Shown: positions 1 through 8,498 of the stretch, one piece after another
Layout: every line of letters starts with the position of its first letter
Numbering within the stretch: the first letter of the stretch is position 1
Assembly (NCBI GenBank): GCA_037969175.1
Contig: JBBKWX010000058.1
Coordinates: forward strand, 1 to 34,144
DNA length: 34,144 nucleotides
From: JBBKWX01 sp037969175
GTDB taxonomy: Bacteria; Bacteroidota; Bacteroidia; AKYH767-A; JBBKVM01
Direction of reading: 5' to 3'
Notes under the pieces: generated by a model
What the model was told of the DNA's origin: nothing
The model's database searches: none
The model's input: only the letters and a program-made list of their open reading frames with translations
Translations under genes and position numbers: made by a program

Positions 1-2769
1 GATCGTATAGCTGCCATGACTACCGATGCTGCAGGTAATGTATATGTTGCAGGATATGCCGGTGCTCATCATGGTGCTGCGGATGCTTTCGCTATGAAAC
101 GTAATCTTCAGGGAGATACCCTCTGGACCTACTACTACGATGGGGGAGGGAATAATGAAGATTATGCTAATGACATCTTTGTGGATGCTGCCGGTAATAC
201 CTATATCACCGGTAATTCATATAGTGCTGTTTATCGTTACGACTGCTTTACAGTGAAGATCAGTCCTGCCGGAACTCAAGTTTGGGCAACACGTTATTAT
301 CCGGGGAGCAATGCACAAAGCTATGGAAATGCAGTGGTTGCTGATGCCTCAGGGAATGTATATGTTGCAGGATATATTGATCCTTCTTCAAGTAGTAATG
401 ATTGGCTGGTTTTGAAATACAATTCTTCCGGCGTACAACAATGGGTTGATGTGTATAATGGCGTGGATAATGGTGGTGATGAAGCCTGGGATTTAGCAAT
501 TGCCCCTAATGGAAATATTACTGTTTGTGGTTTTTCTTATTCAATCAATGCAAATGGAAATATCAATGCATTTATAAAACAGTATACGCCTGCAAATGGA
601 ACGGTATGGACAGACACCTGGACCAACCCAAGTTTTTTAGGAGCAGATAAATTTTTTGGTTTGGGGTATAGCGCTGCCGGAGATTTATATGCAGGTGGTG
701 ATACCAGGAATGCAAGTAATTCTAATCAGGATATGTTTGCGATAAAATATGATGCAGCCGGTGGTCGTGTCTGGACACATATTTATACTGATGCTACAAC
801 TACTGCAGATGAATATATCCGCGGAGTAAAAGTGGATGATGCGGGTAATGTGTTTTTTACCGGGACAGATTATAATGATGGAATCACAACTTGTATTTTA
901 AGCAATGGTACAAATGGATGGAGAAAAAAATGGAAGGGTACTGTGAGTAATGGTAAAGAAGTTTTTCATGGGATCACTACAGATAATGCGGATGGGATTT
1001 ATGTGACCGGACGTGGGATTTGGCCGGGGCCCGACTACTATGGTAATGGTGGACTTACCAACATGATCATCACTAAATATAATACAGCAGGTGATTCTTT
1101 ATGGACTTACCGTTGCCGGGATTCTCTCAATGCATCTATGGGTTTTGCAATCACGCATCGCAATGGAAAAATTTATGCAGGTGGATTTGTAACGGATACT
1201 GCTTACATAAATGAAAACTTATATACCATCGTTATAGACACCGCCGGAAATGCGATCACTGAATGGAATTATAATGGAAAAGGAGATGCAATAACACACG
1301 GACAATTTGTTCAGACCGATGCAAGCAATAATGTGTATTGTGCTGCAACTGTTGATCGATTATATGGAGAAGGTTTTGATGTGGCTATCGTGAAATATAG
1401 TCCCTTGGGAAATTTACTTTGGGAGAGATATTATACTTCCGGCGGCTGGAGAAATGATACGCTTACTGCTATGCAATTTGATCTTACAGGAAATTTGATC
1501 CTAAGTATCTCTACCGATTCTGCCAAGTTGAAAAATAATTATCGTTTGTCTTTATTAAAGGTCGATCAGAATGGAAATTTCCTAGACACAGCCTGGTATG
1601 CAGGAACAGGAAGTACGCTCACCAAGTCCATGGTAATCCGCAATGATAACAGCATAGCAATCGCAGCAAGTTCAAGTAATAATGGTGGTATTTTAGTTTA
1701 TTTTGATAATGCGTTTAATTTTTCCTGGGTAACAAAAATTGATTCTACTTTAGGTGCGGTTACCAGAGCAAATAGTATAGATGTTTTCCCCAATGGAGAT
1801 CTTTTAGTAGGAGGATATTTTTCTTCTGCAGGAGTCATTACTGGTTTGGTTCAACGCTATGATTCCACCGGATTAAAACTTTGGTCTACTTCTGTTGATT
1901 CTGTCGGAACTTCGGATGAGGTGAAAGATGCAACAGTTAATACTGCAGGAGATGTTGCTTTCACAGGTTCAACAGGCGCAATAATTCTTGCTGGGAAAAT
2001 TAATGGAACAACCGGAAATATTATCTGGAGATCAACCTATAATCCTACCTCAACATCTAGCGAATTTGGCGTGAAGGTAAAATTTACTCCAGCCGGAAAT
2101 GTGGTCTTGATCAGTCGTGGCTGGACAGGTTTTGTTGCCAGGTATTATACAGTTCAGTTTACCAATAACGGAGTCTTTCAATGGGTTCAGGTGTATTCAC
2201 AAACTGCTAGTGACAGAGAGCCTCTGAAATTGATCGTAGAAGCTACCAACCGCGTTATAACTGCAGGTTGGGCTATCAATGGAACAACTGCGAACTATGA
2301 TTATGTGCTTACCGGTTATACTCCACTCGGTGGTGTTGATTTCATAAATACCTTTACTACGGCTACCACCACAAACTGGGATCAGTTAAATGATCTAAAC
2401 AGAGATTCTCAAGGAAATTTTATCATCACGGGAAAAACCGCATCGGAATTTTATAACAATTATCTATATAAGATGCTTACGATAAAATACGGTGGTGTAG
2501 TAGTAGGTCAGCAAGAAATTTCGGATGCTGTAAGAAACTTTGCGCTGGTATATCCTAACCCAAGCAACGATGGAAAATTCACCTTAATTGATGCTTCTCA
2601 GGATCGTGTAACATCAGCAAAGGTGTATGATATGCTGGGTAGATTTATAGTTGCCGTAGATGCATCCTCAGAGCGTATTGATCTCTCTTCTCAAAAAGCG
2701 GGAGTTTATATTCTGGTTCTCGAAAGAGAGAATGCAAAACCGGAGCAAATACGACTGCTAAAGCAGTAA
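1..2769 (+). CDS. SBBP/beta-propeller-like T9SS-exported protein, 5'-truncated
   Basis: The reading frame is open from base 1, so the first ATG at 16 is probably internal and the true N-terminus lies outside the window. The visible ~920 residues are built of repeated units with a D-A-(A/S)-G-N-(V/T)-Y-(V/I)-(A/T)-G signature (for example around residues 4-14, 55-67 and 108-118), alternating with W-containing strands of the form LWTYYYDG. This is the pattern of SBBP beta-propeller repeats. The C-terminus (about residues 840-917) carries VYPNPSNDGKFTL followed by a beta-sandwich and a basic end, typical of a T9SS type A sorting domain. It is inferred to be exported across the outer membrane and released or anchored at the cell surface. 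The ligand and role are unknown. Family assignment is firm; function is not. Confidence 0.88.
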   Translation, partial: DRIAAMTTDAAGNVYVAGYAGAHHGAADAFAMKRNLQGDTLWTYYYDGGGNNEDYANDIFVDAAGNTYITGNSYSAVYRYDCFTVKISPAGTQVWATRYYPGSNAQSYGNAVVADASGNVYVAGYIDPSSSSNDWLVLKYNSSGVQQWVDVYNGVDNGGDEAWDLAIAPNGNITVCGFSYSINANGNINAFIKQYTPANGTVWTDTWTNPSFLGADKFFGLGYSAAGDLYAGGDTRNASNSNQDMFAIKYDAAGGRVWTHIYTDATTTADEYIRGVKVDDAGNVFFTGTDYNDGITTCILSNGTNGWRKKWKGTVSNGKEVFHGITTDNADGIYVTGRGIWPGPDYYGNGGLTNMIITKYNTAGDSLWTYRCRDSLNASMGFAITHRNGKIYAGGFVTDTAYINENLYTIVIDTAGNAITEWNYNGKGDAITHGQFVQTDASNNVYCAATVDRLYGEGFDVAIVKYSPLGNLLWERYYTSGGWRNDTLTAMQFDLTGNLILSISTDSAKLKNNYRLSLLKVDQNGNFLDTAWYAGTGSTLTKSMVIRNDNSIAIAASSSNNGGILVYFDNAFNFSWVTKIDSTLGAVTRANSIDVFPNGDLLVGGYFSSAGVITGLVQRYDSTGLKLWSTSVDSVGTSDEVKDATVNTAGDVAFTGSTGAIILAGKINGTTGNIIWRSTYNPTSTSSEFGVKVKFTPAGNVVLISRGWTGFVARYYTVQFTNNGVFQWVQVYSQTASDREPLKLIVEATNRVITAGWAINGTTANYDYVLTGYTPLGGVDFINTFTTATTTNWDQLNDLNRDSQGNFIITGKTASEFYNNYLYKMLTIKYGGVVVGQQEISDAVRNFALVYPNPSNDGKFTLIDASQDRVTSAKVYDMLGRFIVAVDASSERIDLSSQKAGVYILVLERENAKPEQIRLLKQ

Positions 2770-2776
2770 AAAATAA

Positions 2777-2841
2777 ATTACGAATTACGAATTCGTAGAA
2801 TGTCTCCGTATCTCTGCGCTTAACCTCTGCGTCTCCGCGAT
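2777..2841. repeat. Intergenic repeat: ACGAATTACGAATT plus CTCTGCG units
   Basis: Directly after the stop codon there is an ATTACGA iteration followed by TCTCTGCG, CCTCTGCG and TCTCCGCG units. The same combination recurs at 6060-6152, and related CTGTGTCTCTG strings occur near 20459. It is a dispersed low-complexity intergenic repeat and does not code. Confidence 0.7.
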
Positions 2842-2869
2842 AAAAAAATACTAAACTCGGCCAGAAGAT

Positions 2870-3241
2870 CTAAGCAGTCTTTCTTCTACCGAGTGTCTTC
2901 TTACGATGCAGCATACCCCATTCAACCATAACTTCCAGAACAGTCTTGAAGTTTTCGCCTGAATCCGTCAATTCGTATTCAATGGTAACCGGCATCGTGT
3001 CATAAACAGTTCTTGTCACTATACCATTTGCTTCAAGGTCTTTTAGTTCCTTTGAAAGCATACGCGGAGTGATCTTCGGAATTTCGTTTGATAATTCCTT
3101 GAATCGTTTTTTTCCGAATAATAAAGAACCCATAATTGGTAGCTTCCATTTACCACTAATTACATTCATCGTATCATTCACGGCTAATACAAAATCCCCG
3201 GAACAGAGTTTAGCATGTTTTAATTCTGCTGTTTTTCCCAT
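2870..3241 (-). CDS. HxlR-family winged-helix transcriptional regulator
   Basis: A 123-residue protein with the HxlR layout: an N-terminal segment with a single cysteine (C13), then the conserved GKWKLPIMGSLL helix (about residues 31-42), KRFKELSNEIPKITPRMLSKEL (the recognition-helix region, ~46-67), LEANGIVTRTVYDTMPVTIEYELTDSG (the beta-wing) and a C-terminal dimerisation helix. HxlR/DUF24 regulators often sense quinones, aldehydes or disulfide stress through an N-terminal cysteine. C13 is in the right place for that, but redox sensing here is inference. It is divergent from the YceI gene, and the 131-bp shared region carries spaced repeats that look like its operator. Autoregulation and control of the 3373 gene are likely. 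Confidence 0.93.
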   Translation of the reverse strand: MGKTAELKHAKLCSGDFVLAVNDTMNVISGKWKLPIMGSLLFGKKRFKELSNEIPKITPRMLSKELKDLEANGIVTRTVYDTMPVTIEYELTDSGENFKTVLEVMVEWGMLHRKKTLGRRKTA

Positions 3242-3273
3242 GTATTTGATTGTTAATCAGTATTGGTATACAT

Positions 3274-3334
3274 AAGTATAGTGCTATACAATAGTATAGT
3301 GCTTACTAAAGTATAGCAAATGTACGTACTTTTG
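3274..3334. promoter_or_regulatory. Divergent promoter with three operator-like repeats (HxlR/YceI)
   Basis: Three copies of AGTATAG start at about 3275, 3293 and 3310, spaced 18 and 17 bp. The first forms a perfect inverted repeat, GTATAG-TG-CTATAC (3276-3289). Two matches to the Bacteroidota -7 box TAnnTTTG lie next to each other: TACTTTTG on the plus strand (3327-3334) and TACATTTG on the minus strand (3317-3324). The third repeat sits where the -33 region of the rightward promoter would be. All three repeats fall in the start region of the leftward transcript, so one bound regulator could block both directions. Confidence 0.6.
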
Positions 3335-3372
3335 TCTCAGAATAAAAATATAAAAAATTAAAATTTAAGATA

Positions 3373-3924
3373 ATGAAAACGAACAAATGGTCAATCGACC
3401 CAACACATTCTGAGATTCGGTTTAAAGTAAAACATTTGATGATCTCAACTGTTACCGGACAATTTAACAAGTTTGATGCAAACGTAGAAACAGATGGAGA
3501 AGATTTTTGTTCAGCGAAGATTTCTTTTAGTGCTGATATCAATTCTATCGATACCAATAATGAACAAAGAGATGCTCATCTGAGAACCGGAGATTTCTTC
3601 GATGCAGAGAATCATCCAACCTTGACATTCACAAGTAGCAAGATGATCAAACTTGATGAGGAAAATTATAAAGTAGAAGGTGAGATCTCTATGCGTGGAG
3701 TAAGTAAACCTATCACGCTGGATGTTGAGTTTGGTGGCGTAGCTCAAGATGCCTGGGGAAATACACGTGCCGGATTTTCTTTGTCAGGAAAATTGAATCG
3801 CAAAGATTTTGGAGTAAGTTTTAGTATGCTTACCGAAACAGGAGGGATCGCATTGGGCGAAGAAGTGAAGATCCATGCCGATGTTCAATTCATTAAACAA
3901 GCTGTAGAAGAATTGGCTTCGTAA
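3373..3924 (+). CDS. YceI family protein
   Basis: A 183-residue protein starting MKTNKWSIDPTHSEIRFKVKH, the typical YceI opening, followed by TVTGQFNKFDANV, the NEQRDAHLRTGDFFDAENHPTLTF core and GVSKPITLDVEFGG. YceI proteins are lipocalin-like barrels that bind long polyprenoid or isoprenoid-quinone-like ligands. There is no signal peptide, so this one appears cytoplasmic, like many Bacteroidota members. It lies divergent from the HxlR regulator with a recognisable -7 box 39 bp before the start codon, and is followed 58 bp later by pirin. The HxlR-YceI-pirin arrangement suggests a response to electrophiles or quinones. That last point is inference. Confidence 0.95.
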   Translation: MKTNKWSIDPTHSEIRFKVKHLMISTVTGQFNKFDANVETDGEDFCSAKISFSADINSIDTNNEQRDAHLRTGDFFDAENHPTLTFTSSKMIKLDEENYKVEGEISMRGVSKPITLDVEFGGVAQDAWGNTRAGFSLSGKLNRKDFGVSFSMLTETGGIALGEEVKIHADVQFIKQAVEELAS

Positions 3925-3982
3925 TCATTTATCTATGCCAATATTTTATATTTAAAGAATATTGGAATCAAAACTTGAGATT

Positions 3983-4702
3983 ATGAAAACAGTATATCAT
4001 AAAGCAGATAGCAGAGGGTTTGCCGATCATGGTTGGTTGAAATCTTATCATTCATTTAGTTTTGCAAATTACCATAATCCTGAAAGAATGAACTTCGGAG
4101 TATTACGGGTATTAAATGATGATTCTGTAACAGCAGGGATGGGATTTGGAGCCCATCCCCATAGTAATATGGAGATCATTTCTATCCCGCTCGAAGGTGA
4201 TCTCGAGCATAAGGACAGTATGGGCAATTTAACGATTATTCGAAATGGTGATATTCAGATTATGAGTGCCGGTACGGGTGTAACACATAGTGAGTACAAC
4301 AAAAATCAGGACAAGCCTGTTAAGTTCCTGCAAATTTGGATCATCCCATCTAAAAAGAATGTTAGTCCGAGATACGACCAGATCACATTAAATACAGACG
4401 ACCGAAAGAATAAAATGCAACAGATTCTTTCACCTGATCCAGATGATGAAGGGGTGTGGATCAATCAGAATGCATGGTTTCATTTGGCGAATTTTGAAAA
4501 GGGATTTTCATCTGATTATAAAATTAGATCCGATGATAATGGTCTATATCTTTTTGTTCTAAAAGGTAAATTGAATGTTGAAGGTCAAGAATTAAATACA
4601 AGAGACGGATATGGTTTGTGGAGCACAAATAAGATCTCAATCACCGCGACCGATGATGCTGAATTTCTTCTAATGGAAGTCCCCATGTCCTTACCGGAAT
4701 AA
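3983..4702 (+). CDS. Pirin family protein (YhhW-like bicupin)
   Basis: A 239-residue bicupin. The ATG at 3983 (MKTVYHKADSRGFADHGWLK) fits family starts; a longer frame beginning with TTG at 3962 adds seven residues of no resemblance. The metal site is complete: H58 and H60 (GAHPHSNME), H102 and E104 (THSEY), as in YhhW and human pirin. Some YhhW-type pirins have quercetin 2,3-dioxygenase activity in vitro, but the physiological substrate here cannot be told from sequence. It is probably co-transcribed with the YceI gene, since the 58-bp gap has no terminator hairpin. Confidence 0.95.
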   Translation: MKTVYHKADSRGFADHGWLKSYHSFSFANYHNPERMNFGVLRVLNDDSVTAGMGFGAHPHSNMEIISIPLEGDLEHKDSMGNLTIIRNGDIQIMSAGTGVTHSEYNKNQDKPVKFLQIWIIPSKKNVSPRYDQITLNTDDRKNKMQQILSPDPDDEGVWINQNAWFHLANFEKGFSSDYKIRSDDNGLYLFVLKGKLNVEGQELNTRDGYGLWSTNKISITATDDAEFLLMEVPMSLPE

Positions 4703-5032
4703 TGCTAAATGAAAATTAAAATCCGTGATAATCCGTATCCCCCAATGCCTCGAATACGCATCAAGCTAAAATAAAAAATATTTCCCGTCCCCAACCAGTT
4801 GGGGACAGAAGCTATGTATTCAATTCTGTGAGATCTGCGAATACTAAGTGAATTTCTTGCAATAGCGTTCCATAACCGCAAAAAACTTAGATCAAAGTGA
4901 TATCTGTGAGATCGGCGGGAAAAAAGAAGGTCAGCTATTTGCAAATACCTTAGATATTTATGATGAACATTTAGTTAGCTTGACGCGAAGACGACACTTC
5001 AGGATACGCGGTTAAAAAAAACAAAGACAATT
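4703..5032. other. Non-coding gap with hairpin and degenerate TCTGCGA repeats
   Basis: No gene is supported in these 330 bases. They hold a perfect 8-bp hairpin (4787-4806, GTCCCCAA-CCAG-TTGGGGAC) without a T-tract, so it is not a classical terminator. After it come degenerate repeats of the kind GTGAGATCTGCGAA / CTGTGAGATCGGCGGGAA (about 4827-4921). The latter belong to the same class of dispersed intergenic clutter as 2777-2841. A promoter for the next gene must lie in the last ~100 bases, but I see no clear box. Confidence 0.55.
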
Positions 5033-6055
5033 ATGATACAAATAGGAATTGACAGTTTCGCCGCAGTAGGATTAGAAAAGGATAGAAAGATCTCTAGGAT
5101 GCAGGCTATGGCTGAGTTGCTGGAAAGAATAGAGCAAGCAGATAAATATGGCTTGCATGTTTTTGGGTTAGGAGAACATCATCGCGAGGAATTTATGGAT
5201 TCTGCTCCCGTTACTATTCTTTCTGCAGCAGCCGCCAGAACAAAAAATATTCGGCTTACAAGTGCTGTTACAGTGTTGAGTGCGGATGATCCTGTAAAAG
5301 TTTTTCAAGCTTATGCCACCTTGGATTTGATCTCAAAAGGAAGAGCTGAGATCATTGCAGGACGAGGTTCTTTCATTGAAGCTTTCGCACTTTTTGGTCA
5401 TGATCTGAATGATTATGATGATCTGTTTTCAGAGAAACTTGAACTGCTTTTAAAGATCCGAGACAATGAAAAAATAACCTGGTCAGGAAAATTCCGTCCT
5501 GCATTGAATGAGCAATCTATATACCCCAGACCGGTACAGGAGAAGTTGCCAATATGGCTTGGTGTAGGTGGAACTCCGGAATCTTTCATTCGTGCCGGGA
5601 TCATGGGTCTGCCACTCATGGTTGCTATCATTGGAGGAGAAACACATCGCTTTCGTCCTTTGATAGATCTCTATAGAAAGTCAGCCGCAACTGCGGGACA
5701 TGCTCCCGAACAAATGAAAGTAGGAATCCATGCTTTTGGATATGTAGCTGACACTACAGAAAAAGCTATTGCAGATTATTATCCCGGTCATGCTGCAAAT
5801 ATGACCCGCATAGGAAGAGAACGCGGTTGGCCTCCTATGACTACAGCTCGCTTTGATGCTCACAGATCTGCATTGGGTTCTATGATGCTTGGTGAGCCAG
5901 AAGAAGTAGCTGAAAAAATTGTTCGACACAGTGAGTCTCTGGGAGGCTTATCCCGGTTTACTTTTCAGATGGATAATGCAGATCTGACACATGATCAATT
6001 AATGCGAGCGATTGAACTCATCGGAACTAAGGTAATTCCTTTGATCAACAGATAA
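5033..6055 (+). CDS. LLM-class flavin-dependent oxidoreductase (Atu2307-like)
   Basis: A 340-residue member of the bacterial luciferase-like superfamily. Recognisable elements are MIQIGIDSFAAV (first strand), GLGEHHREEFMDSAPVTILS (~55-75), RLTSAVTVLSADDPVKVFQ, DLISKGRAEIIAGRGSF and LPIWLGVGGTPES (~175-190). These place it near the LLM subgroup that includes Atu2307/SP_0267-type proteins. Such enzymes use FMN or F420 to oxidise or reduce small organic substrates. No substrate can be predicted. It has its own upstream region after a 330-bp gap and shares the neighbourhood with pirin, SDR and HxlR genes, which fits a redox or detoxification role (inference). Confidence 0.9.
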   Translation: MIQIGIDSFAAVGLEKDRKISRMQAMAELLERIEQADKYGLHVFGLGEHHREEFMDSAPVTILSAAAARTKNIRLTSAVTVLSADDPVKVFQAYATLDLISKGRAEIIAGRGSFIEAFALFGHDLNDYDDLFSEKLELLLKIRDNEKITWSGKFRPALNEQSIYPRPVQEKLPIWLGVGGTPESFIRAGIMGLPLMVAIIGGETHRFRPLIDLYRKSAATAGHAPEQMKVGIHAFGYVADTTEKAIADYYPGHAANMTRIGRERGWPPMTTARFDAHRSALGSMMLGEPEEVAEKIVRHSESLGGLSRFTFQMDNADLTHDQLMRAIELIGTKVIPLINR

Positions 6056-6059
6056 AAAA

Positions 6060-6152
6060 ATTACGAATTACGAATTACGAAAGACGAATGAGGAATTTTG
6101 TTTAGCAGACACCCTCGGCGTCTCTGCGATTAACCTCTGCGCCTCTGCGGTT
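6060..6152. repeat. Second copy of the ACGAATT/CTCTGCG intergenic repeat
   Basis: Begins with three iterations of ATTACGA right after the LLM stop codon and continues to GTCTCTGCG, CCTCTGCG and CCTCTGCGG. The order of the two motifs is the same as at 2777-2841, which also follows a plus-strand stop codon, so the two are copies of one composite element rather than independent low-complexity tracts. Confidence 0.7.
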
Positions 6153-6199
6153 TCAAAAGGCAAGTTGCACTACATTTCTCTTTTTTATAACTTACAACG

Positions 6200-6928
6200 A
6201 TGAATAAAGTTGCAATCATTACCGGAGGATCTAAAGGAATTGGCAAAGCCTTGGTCGATATTTTTATTGAGAAAGAATACATTGTTTTCTCTATCGCCAG
6301 ATCTCATCAACAAACAGATCATCAAAACATGAAAGCTATACAAGCGGATCTGGTTGAGATCGATACAATCAATGCGCTGATGGATAATTTATTTTCCGAG
6401 ATGGATCTATCAGCTATAAATGAAATAGTTTTGATCAACAATGCGGGCATGATTGGTCCGGTTGGAAATACCTTGCTTGAAAATATAGATGACTTGAAAA
6501 AAGTGTATGATTTGAATATCATCGCTCCGACAATGTTATCAAGAATATTTATACACAAATTGAAGAATTCTGATGCTAAAAAAACTATTGTGAGTATTTC
6601 TTCAGGGGCAGCAGCAAACCCTATCAAAGGTTGGGCAGCCTATTGTTCGACCAAAGCGGCCCTCGATATGCTGACAAGAGTTATCGCACTTGAACAGGCT
6701 GAATTGGAGAATGGGGTAAGAACTATCGCAGTTTATCCGGGAATTGTAGATACTGCAATGCAGGTTGAAATTAGATCAACAAGTAAAGAACATTTCGCGG
6801 ATGTTGATAGGTTTATTAAATTTAAAGAAAATGGAGAATTACTTTCTGCAAGAGACAGCGCTGAAAAAATAGTTAAGATATATATGGATCCCGCTGTTGA
6901 AAATGGAACTTTAATTCGGGTGAGTTGA
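6200..6928 (+). CDS. Short-chain dehydrogenase/reductase, benzil reductase-like
   Basis: A 242-residue classical SDR. The Rossmann cofactor motif TGGSKGIG spans residues 8-15, NNAG 80-83, and the catalytic set is N106, S134/S135, Y148 and K152 (AAYCSTKAAL). The C-terminal part, YPGIVDTAMQVEIRS, resembles the sepiapterin-reductase/YueD group called (S)-benzoin-forming benzil reductase, which uses NADPH. The natural substrate of that group is uncertain. It is 28 bp upstream of the GNAT gene and likely co-transcribed with it. Confidence 0.93.
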   Translation: MNKVAIITGGSKGIGKALVDIFIEKEYIVFSIARSHQQTDHQNMKAIQADLVEIDTINALMDNLFSEMDLSAINEIVLINNAGMIGPVGNTLLENIDDLKKVYDLNIIAPTMLSRIFIHKLKNSDAKKTIVSISSGAAANPIKGWAAYCSTKAALDMLTRVIALEQAELENGVRTIAVYPGIVDTAMQVEIRSTSKEHFADVDRFIKFKENGELLSARDSAEKIVKIYMDPAVENGTLIRVS

Positions 6929-6936
6929 TTATTTTA

Positions 6937-6956
6937 CCCCAACCCCAACCCCAACC
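6937..6956. other. C-rich tract touching the GNAT start codon (G-quadruplex-capable)
   Basis: Three CCCC runs separated by AA, then CC, end one base before the ATG at 6957. The minus strand therefore reads GG followed by three TTGGGG units, like a ciliate telomere repeat. Four G-tracts with 2-nt loops can form at least a two-tetrad G-quadruplex on the template strand. Any effect on expression is speculative. Confidence 0.5.
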
Positions 6957-7472
6957 ATGTCCTTTGATCTTCAACCTAGCTTATCCAACGAATTAATCAG
7001 AATAGAACCATTAAAAGAAACTGATTTTGAAAAATTGTATGCTGTCGCAAATGATCCTTTGTTATGGGAACAGCATCCCAATCCGGACAGATATAAAAAA
7101 GAAGTATTTGCAGTTTATTTTAAAGGAGCAATGGAATCCGGCGGTGCATTTATAGTATATGATAAAGCAAGCGGTGAAGTGGTTGGAAGCTCACGGTTTT
7201 ATGATTACAACGAGTCAGAAAAAACGGTTTTAATTGGCTATACGTTTGTTGGAAGACCTTTTTGGGGAAAAGGGTATAATCCAGCTATGAAAAATTTGAT
7301 GATAGCACATGCTCTAAAGTTTGTGGATAGTATTCTTTTCCATGTCGGAGCACTGAATGTTCGCTCACAAAAAGCAATGGGGAAACTAGGAGCAGTTAAG
7401 ATCTCTGAAGAATTAGTTGAATATTACGGAGAAGGAAAAAAGTTGAATTTCATATATGAGATCCGCTCCTGA
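6957..7472 (+). CDS. GNAT family N-acetyltransferase
   Basis: A 171-residue protein of the RimJ/RimL-like GNAT branch. It opens with LIRIEPLKETDFEKLYAVANDP and contains GEVVGSSRFYDYNESEKTVLIGYTFVGRPFWGKGYN (about 70-108), whose FWGKGYN segment corresponds to the acetyl-CoA pyrophosphate loop, followed by VDSILFHVGALNVRSQKAMGKLGA. Members acetylate amino groups of small molecules or protein N-termini. The substrate is not predictable. The start lies directly behind a CCCCAA repeat. Confidence 0.92.
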   Translation: MSFDLQPSLSNELIRIEPLKETDFEKLYAVANDPLLWEQHPNPDRYKKEVFAVYFKGAMESGGAFIVYDKASGEVVGSSRFYDYNESEKTVLIGYTFVGRPFWGKGYNPAMKNLMIAHALKFVDSILFHVGALNVRSQKAMGKLGAVKISEELVEYYGEGKKLNFIYEIRS

Positions 7473-7560
7473 TCATTAATTATCGGGTTGATTTTTTTCA
7501 TTGTGTGATTCATTCTTTTTTATGTTATTGCAATCCTCAAAGACCTCTAAATTATACCCT

Positions 7561-8394
7561 ATGCGGATCATCGTTTTTACACTTGTATTATTATCTTCTG
7601 TCTCTTTATTTGCCCAAGAGCCAATTAGTAAGGATAAATGGACTTATGATGTGGGGCTGGGTTTATTGAAAACCCAGTTCAAAAGTGAAAATGTTACAAA
7701 TGATAAGACCCTGGACCATCAATCAAACTTGAATCCAATTATTGAGTTAACTATAACCAGAATCTTGAACCAAAATTTCGGTATTTTTTCAGGTATAAAA
7801 TTCAATCAATTTTCTGATGAGAACATAAGTAAAGGAGTTTTTGTTTCTGAACGATCATACAAAGACCTGGATAATTTTAATTATCACCCTTATTTGGAAG
7901 CAGATTATACCAAAAAGAATCAGATCTCTGCTTTGTCTTTTCCTTTGGGAATTCGAGCAATGACAGGTACTCCGGACAAGACCAGATTGATTCTGGGCGC
8001 TGCACTTCAACCGACTTTAATTATTTCTCAAACACAAAAAAAAGAAGGGTTTTATGATACGAAAGGATTGTATCCAGATGACCAGTATTCTAATCTTTAC
8101 TACTTACTCGATAATATCCCTAGATTGGGATACAAGCATTATATTTTAGCTGAAGAAACGGAACTTCATGCTAAGAATTTGATGATGAATTTTAATCTGC
8201 AAATAGGCATGAGTGCTCCTGTTGCAAAAGGTTTGGAGTTATATGTCAAGGCTCAATTGACAAGCTCCATGTCAGATATGATCAAAAAGGAATTTAGGGA
8301 ATTACCGTATGAAAACTTAATTAAAGAAAAGGTTGATTATACCAAGACATCTTATGTAGGTAGTGGTGTTTCTGTTGGGATGATCTTCAGATAG
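7561..8394 (+). CDS. Exported protein, probable outer-membrane beta-barrel, unrecognised
   Basis: A 277-residue protein beginning MRIIVFTLVLLSSVSLFAQ, a clear signal peptide. A frame opening at TTG 7501 would bury that signal behind 20 residues, so the ATG at 7561 is preferred. The mature part alternates short strands and turns (YDVGLGLLKTQFKS, NPIIELTITRILNQNFGIFSGIKFNQFSD, LELYVKAQLTSS) and ends GSGVSVGMIFR, compatible with a small outer-membrane barrel of the porin-like/PorT type. I do not recognise a specific family. It has no close partner: 88 bp separate it from the GNAT gene and the next gene is convergent. Confidence 0.75.
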   Translation: MRIIVFTLVLLSSVSLFAQEPISKDKWTYDVGLGLLKTQFKSENVTNDKTLDHQSNLNPIIELTITRILNQNFGIFSGIKFNQFSDENISKGVFVSERSYKDLDNFNYHPYLEADYTKKNQISALSFPLGIRAMTGTPDKTRLILGAALQPTLIISQTQKKEGFYDTKGLYPDDQYSNLYYLLDNIPRLGYKHYILAEETELHAKNLMMNFNLQIGMSAPVAKGLELYVKAQLTSSMSDMIKKEFRELPYENLIKEKVDYTKTSYVGSGVSVGMIFR

Positions 8395-8498
8395 AATAAT
8401 ATATTCCCTGCCTTATTCGGTATGCATTTCTAATATCGAACCACATAGAAACAGAGACACAAAGGTGCACGGAGAAATGCCTGAGCTGCTTTTTATGA

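Noticed and set aside
3069..3275. Plus-strand frame opposite the HxlR gene
   Set aside because: Complete overlap with a well-supported regulator; no protein family resemblance.
7501..7560. Upstream TTG start for the 7561 exported protein
   Set aside because: It would place 20 polar or mixed residues before a textbook signal peptide; the ATG at 7561 fits.
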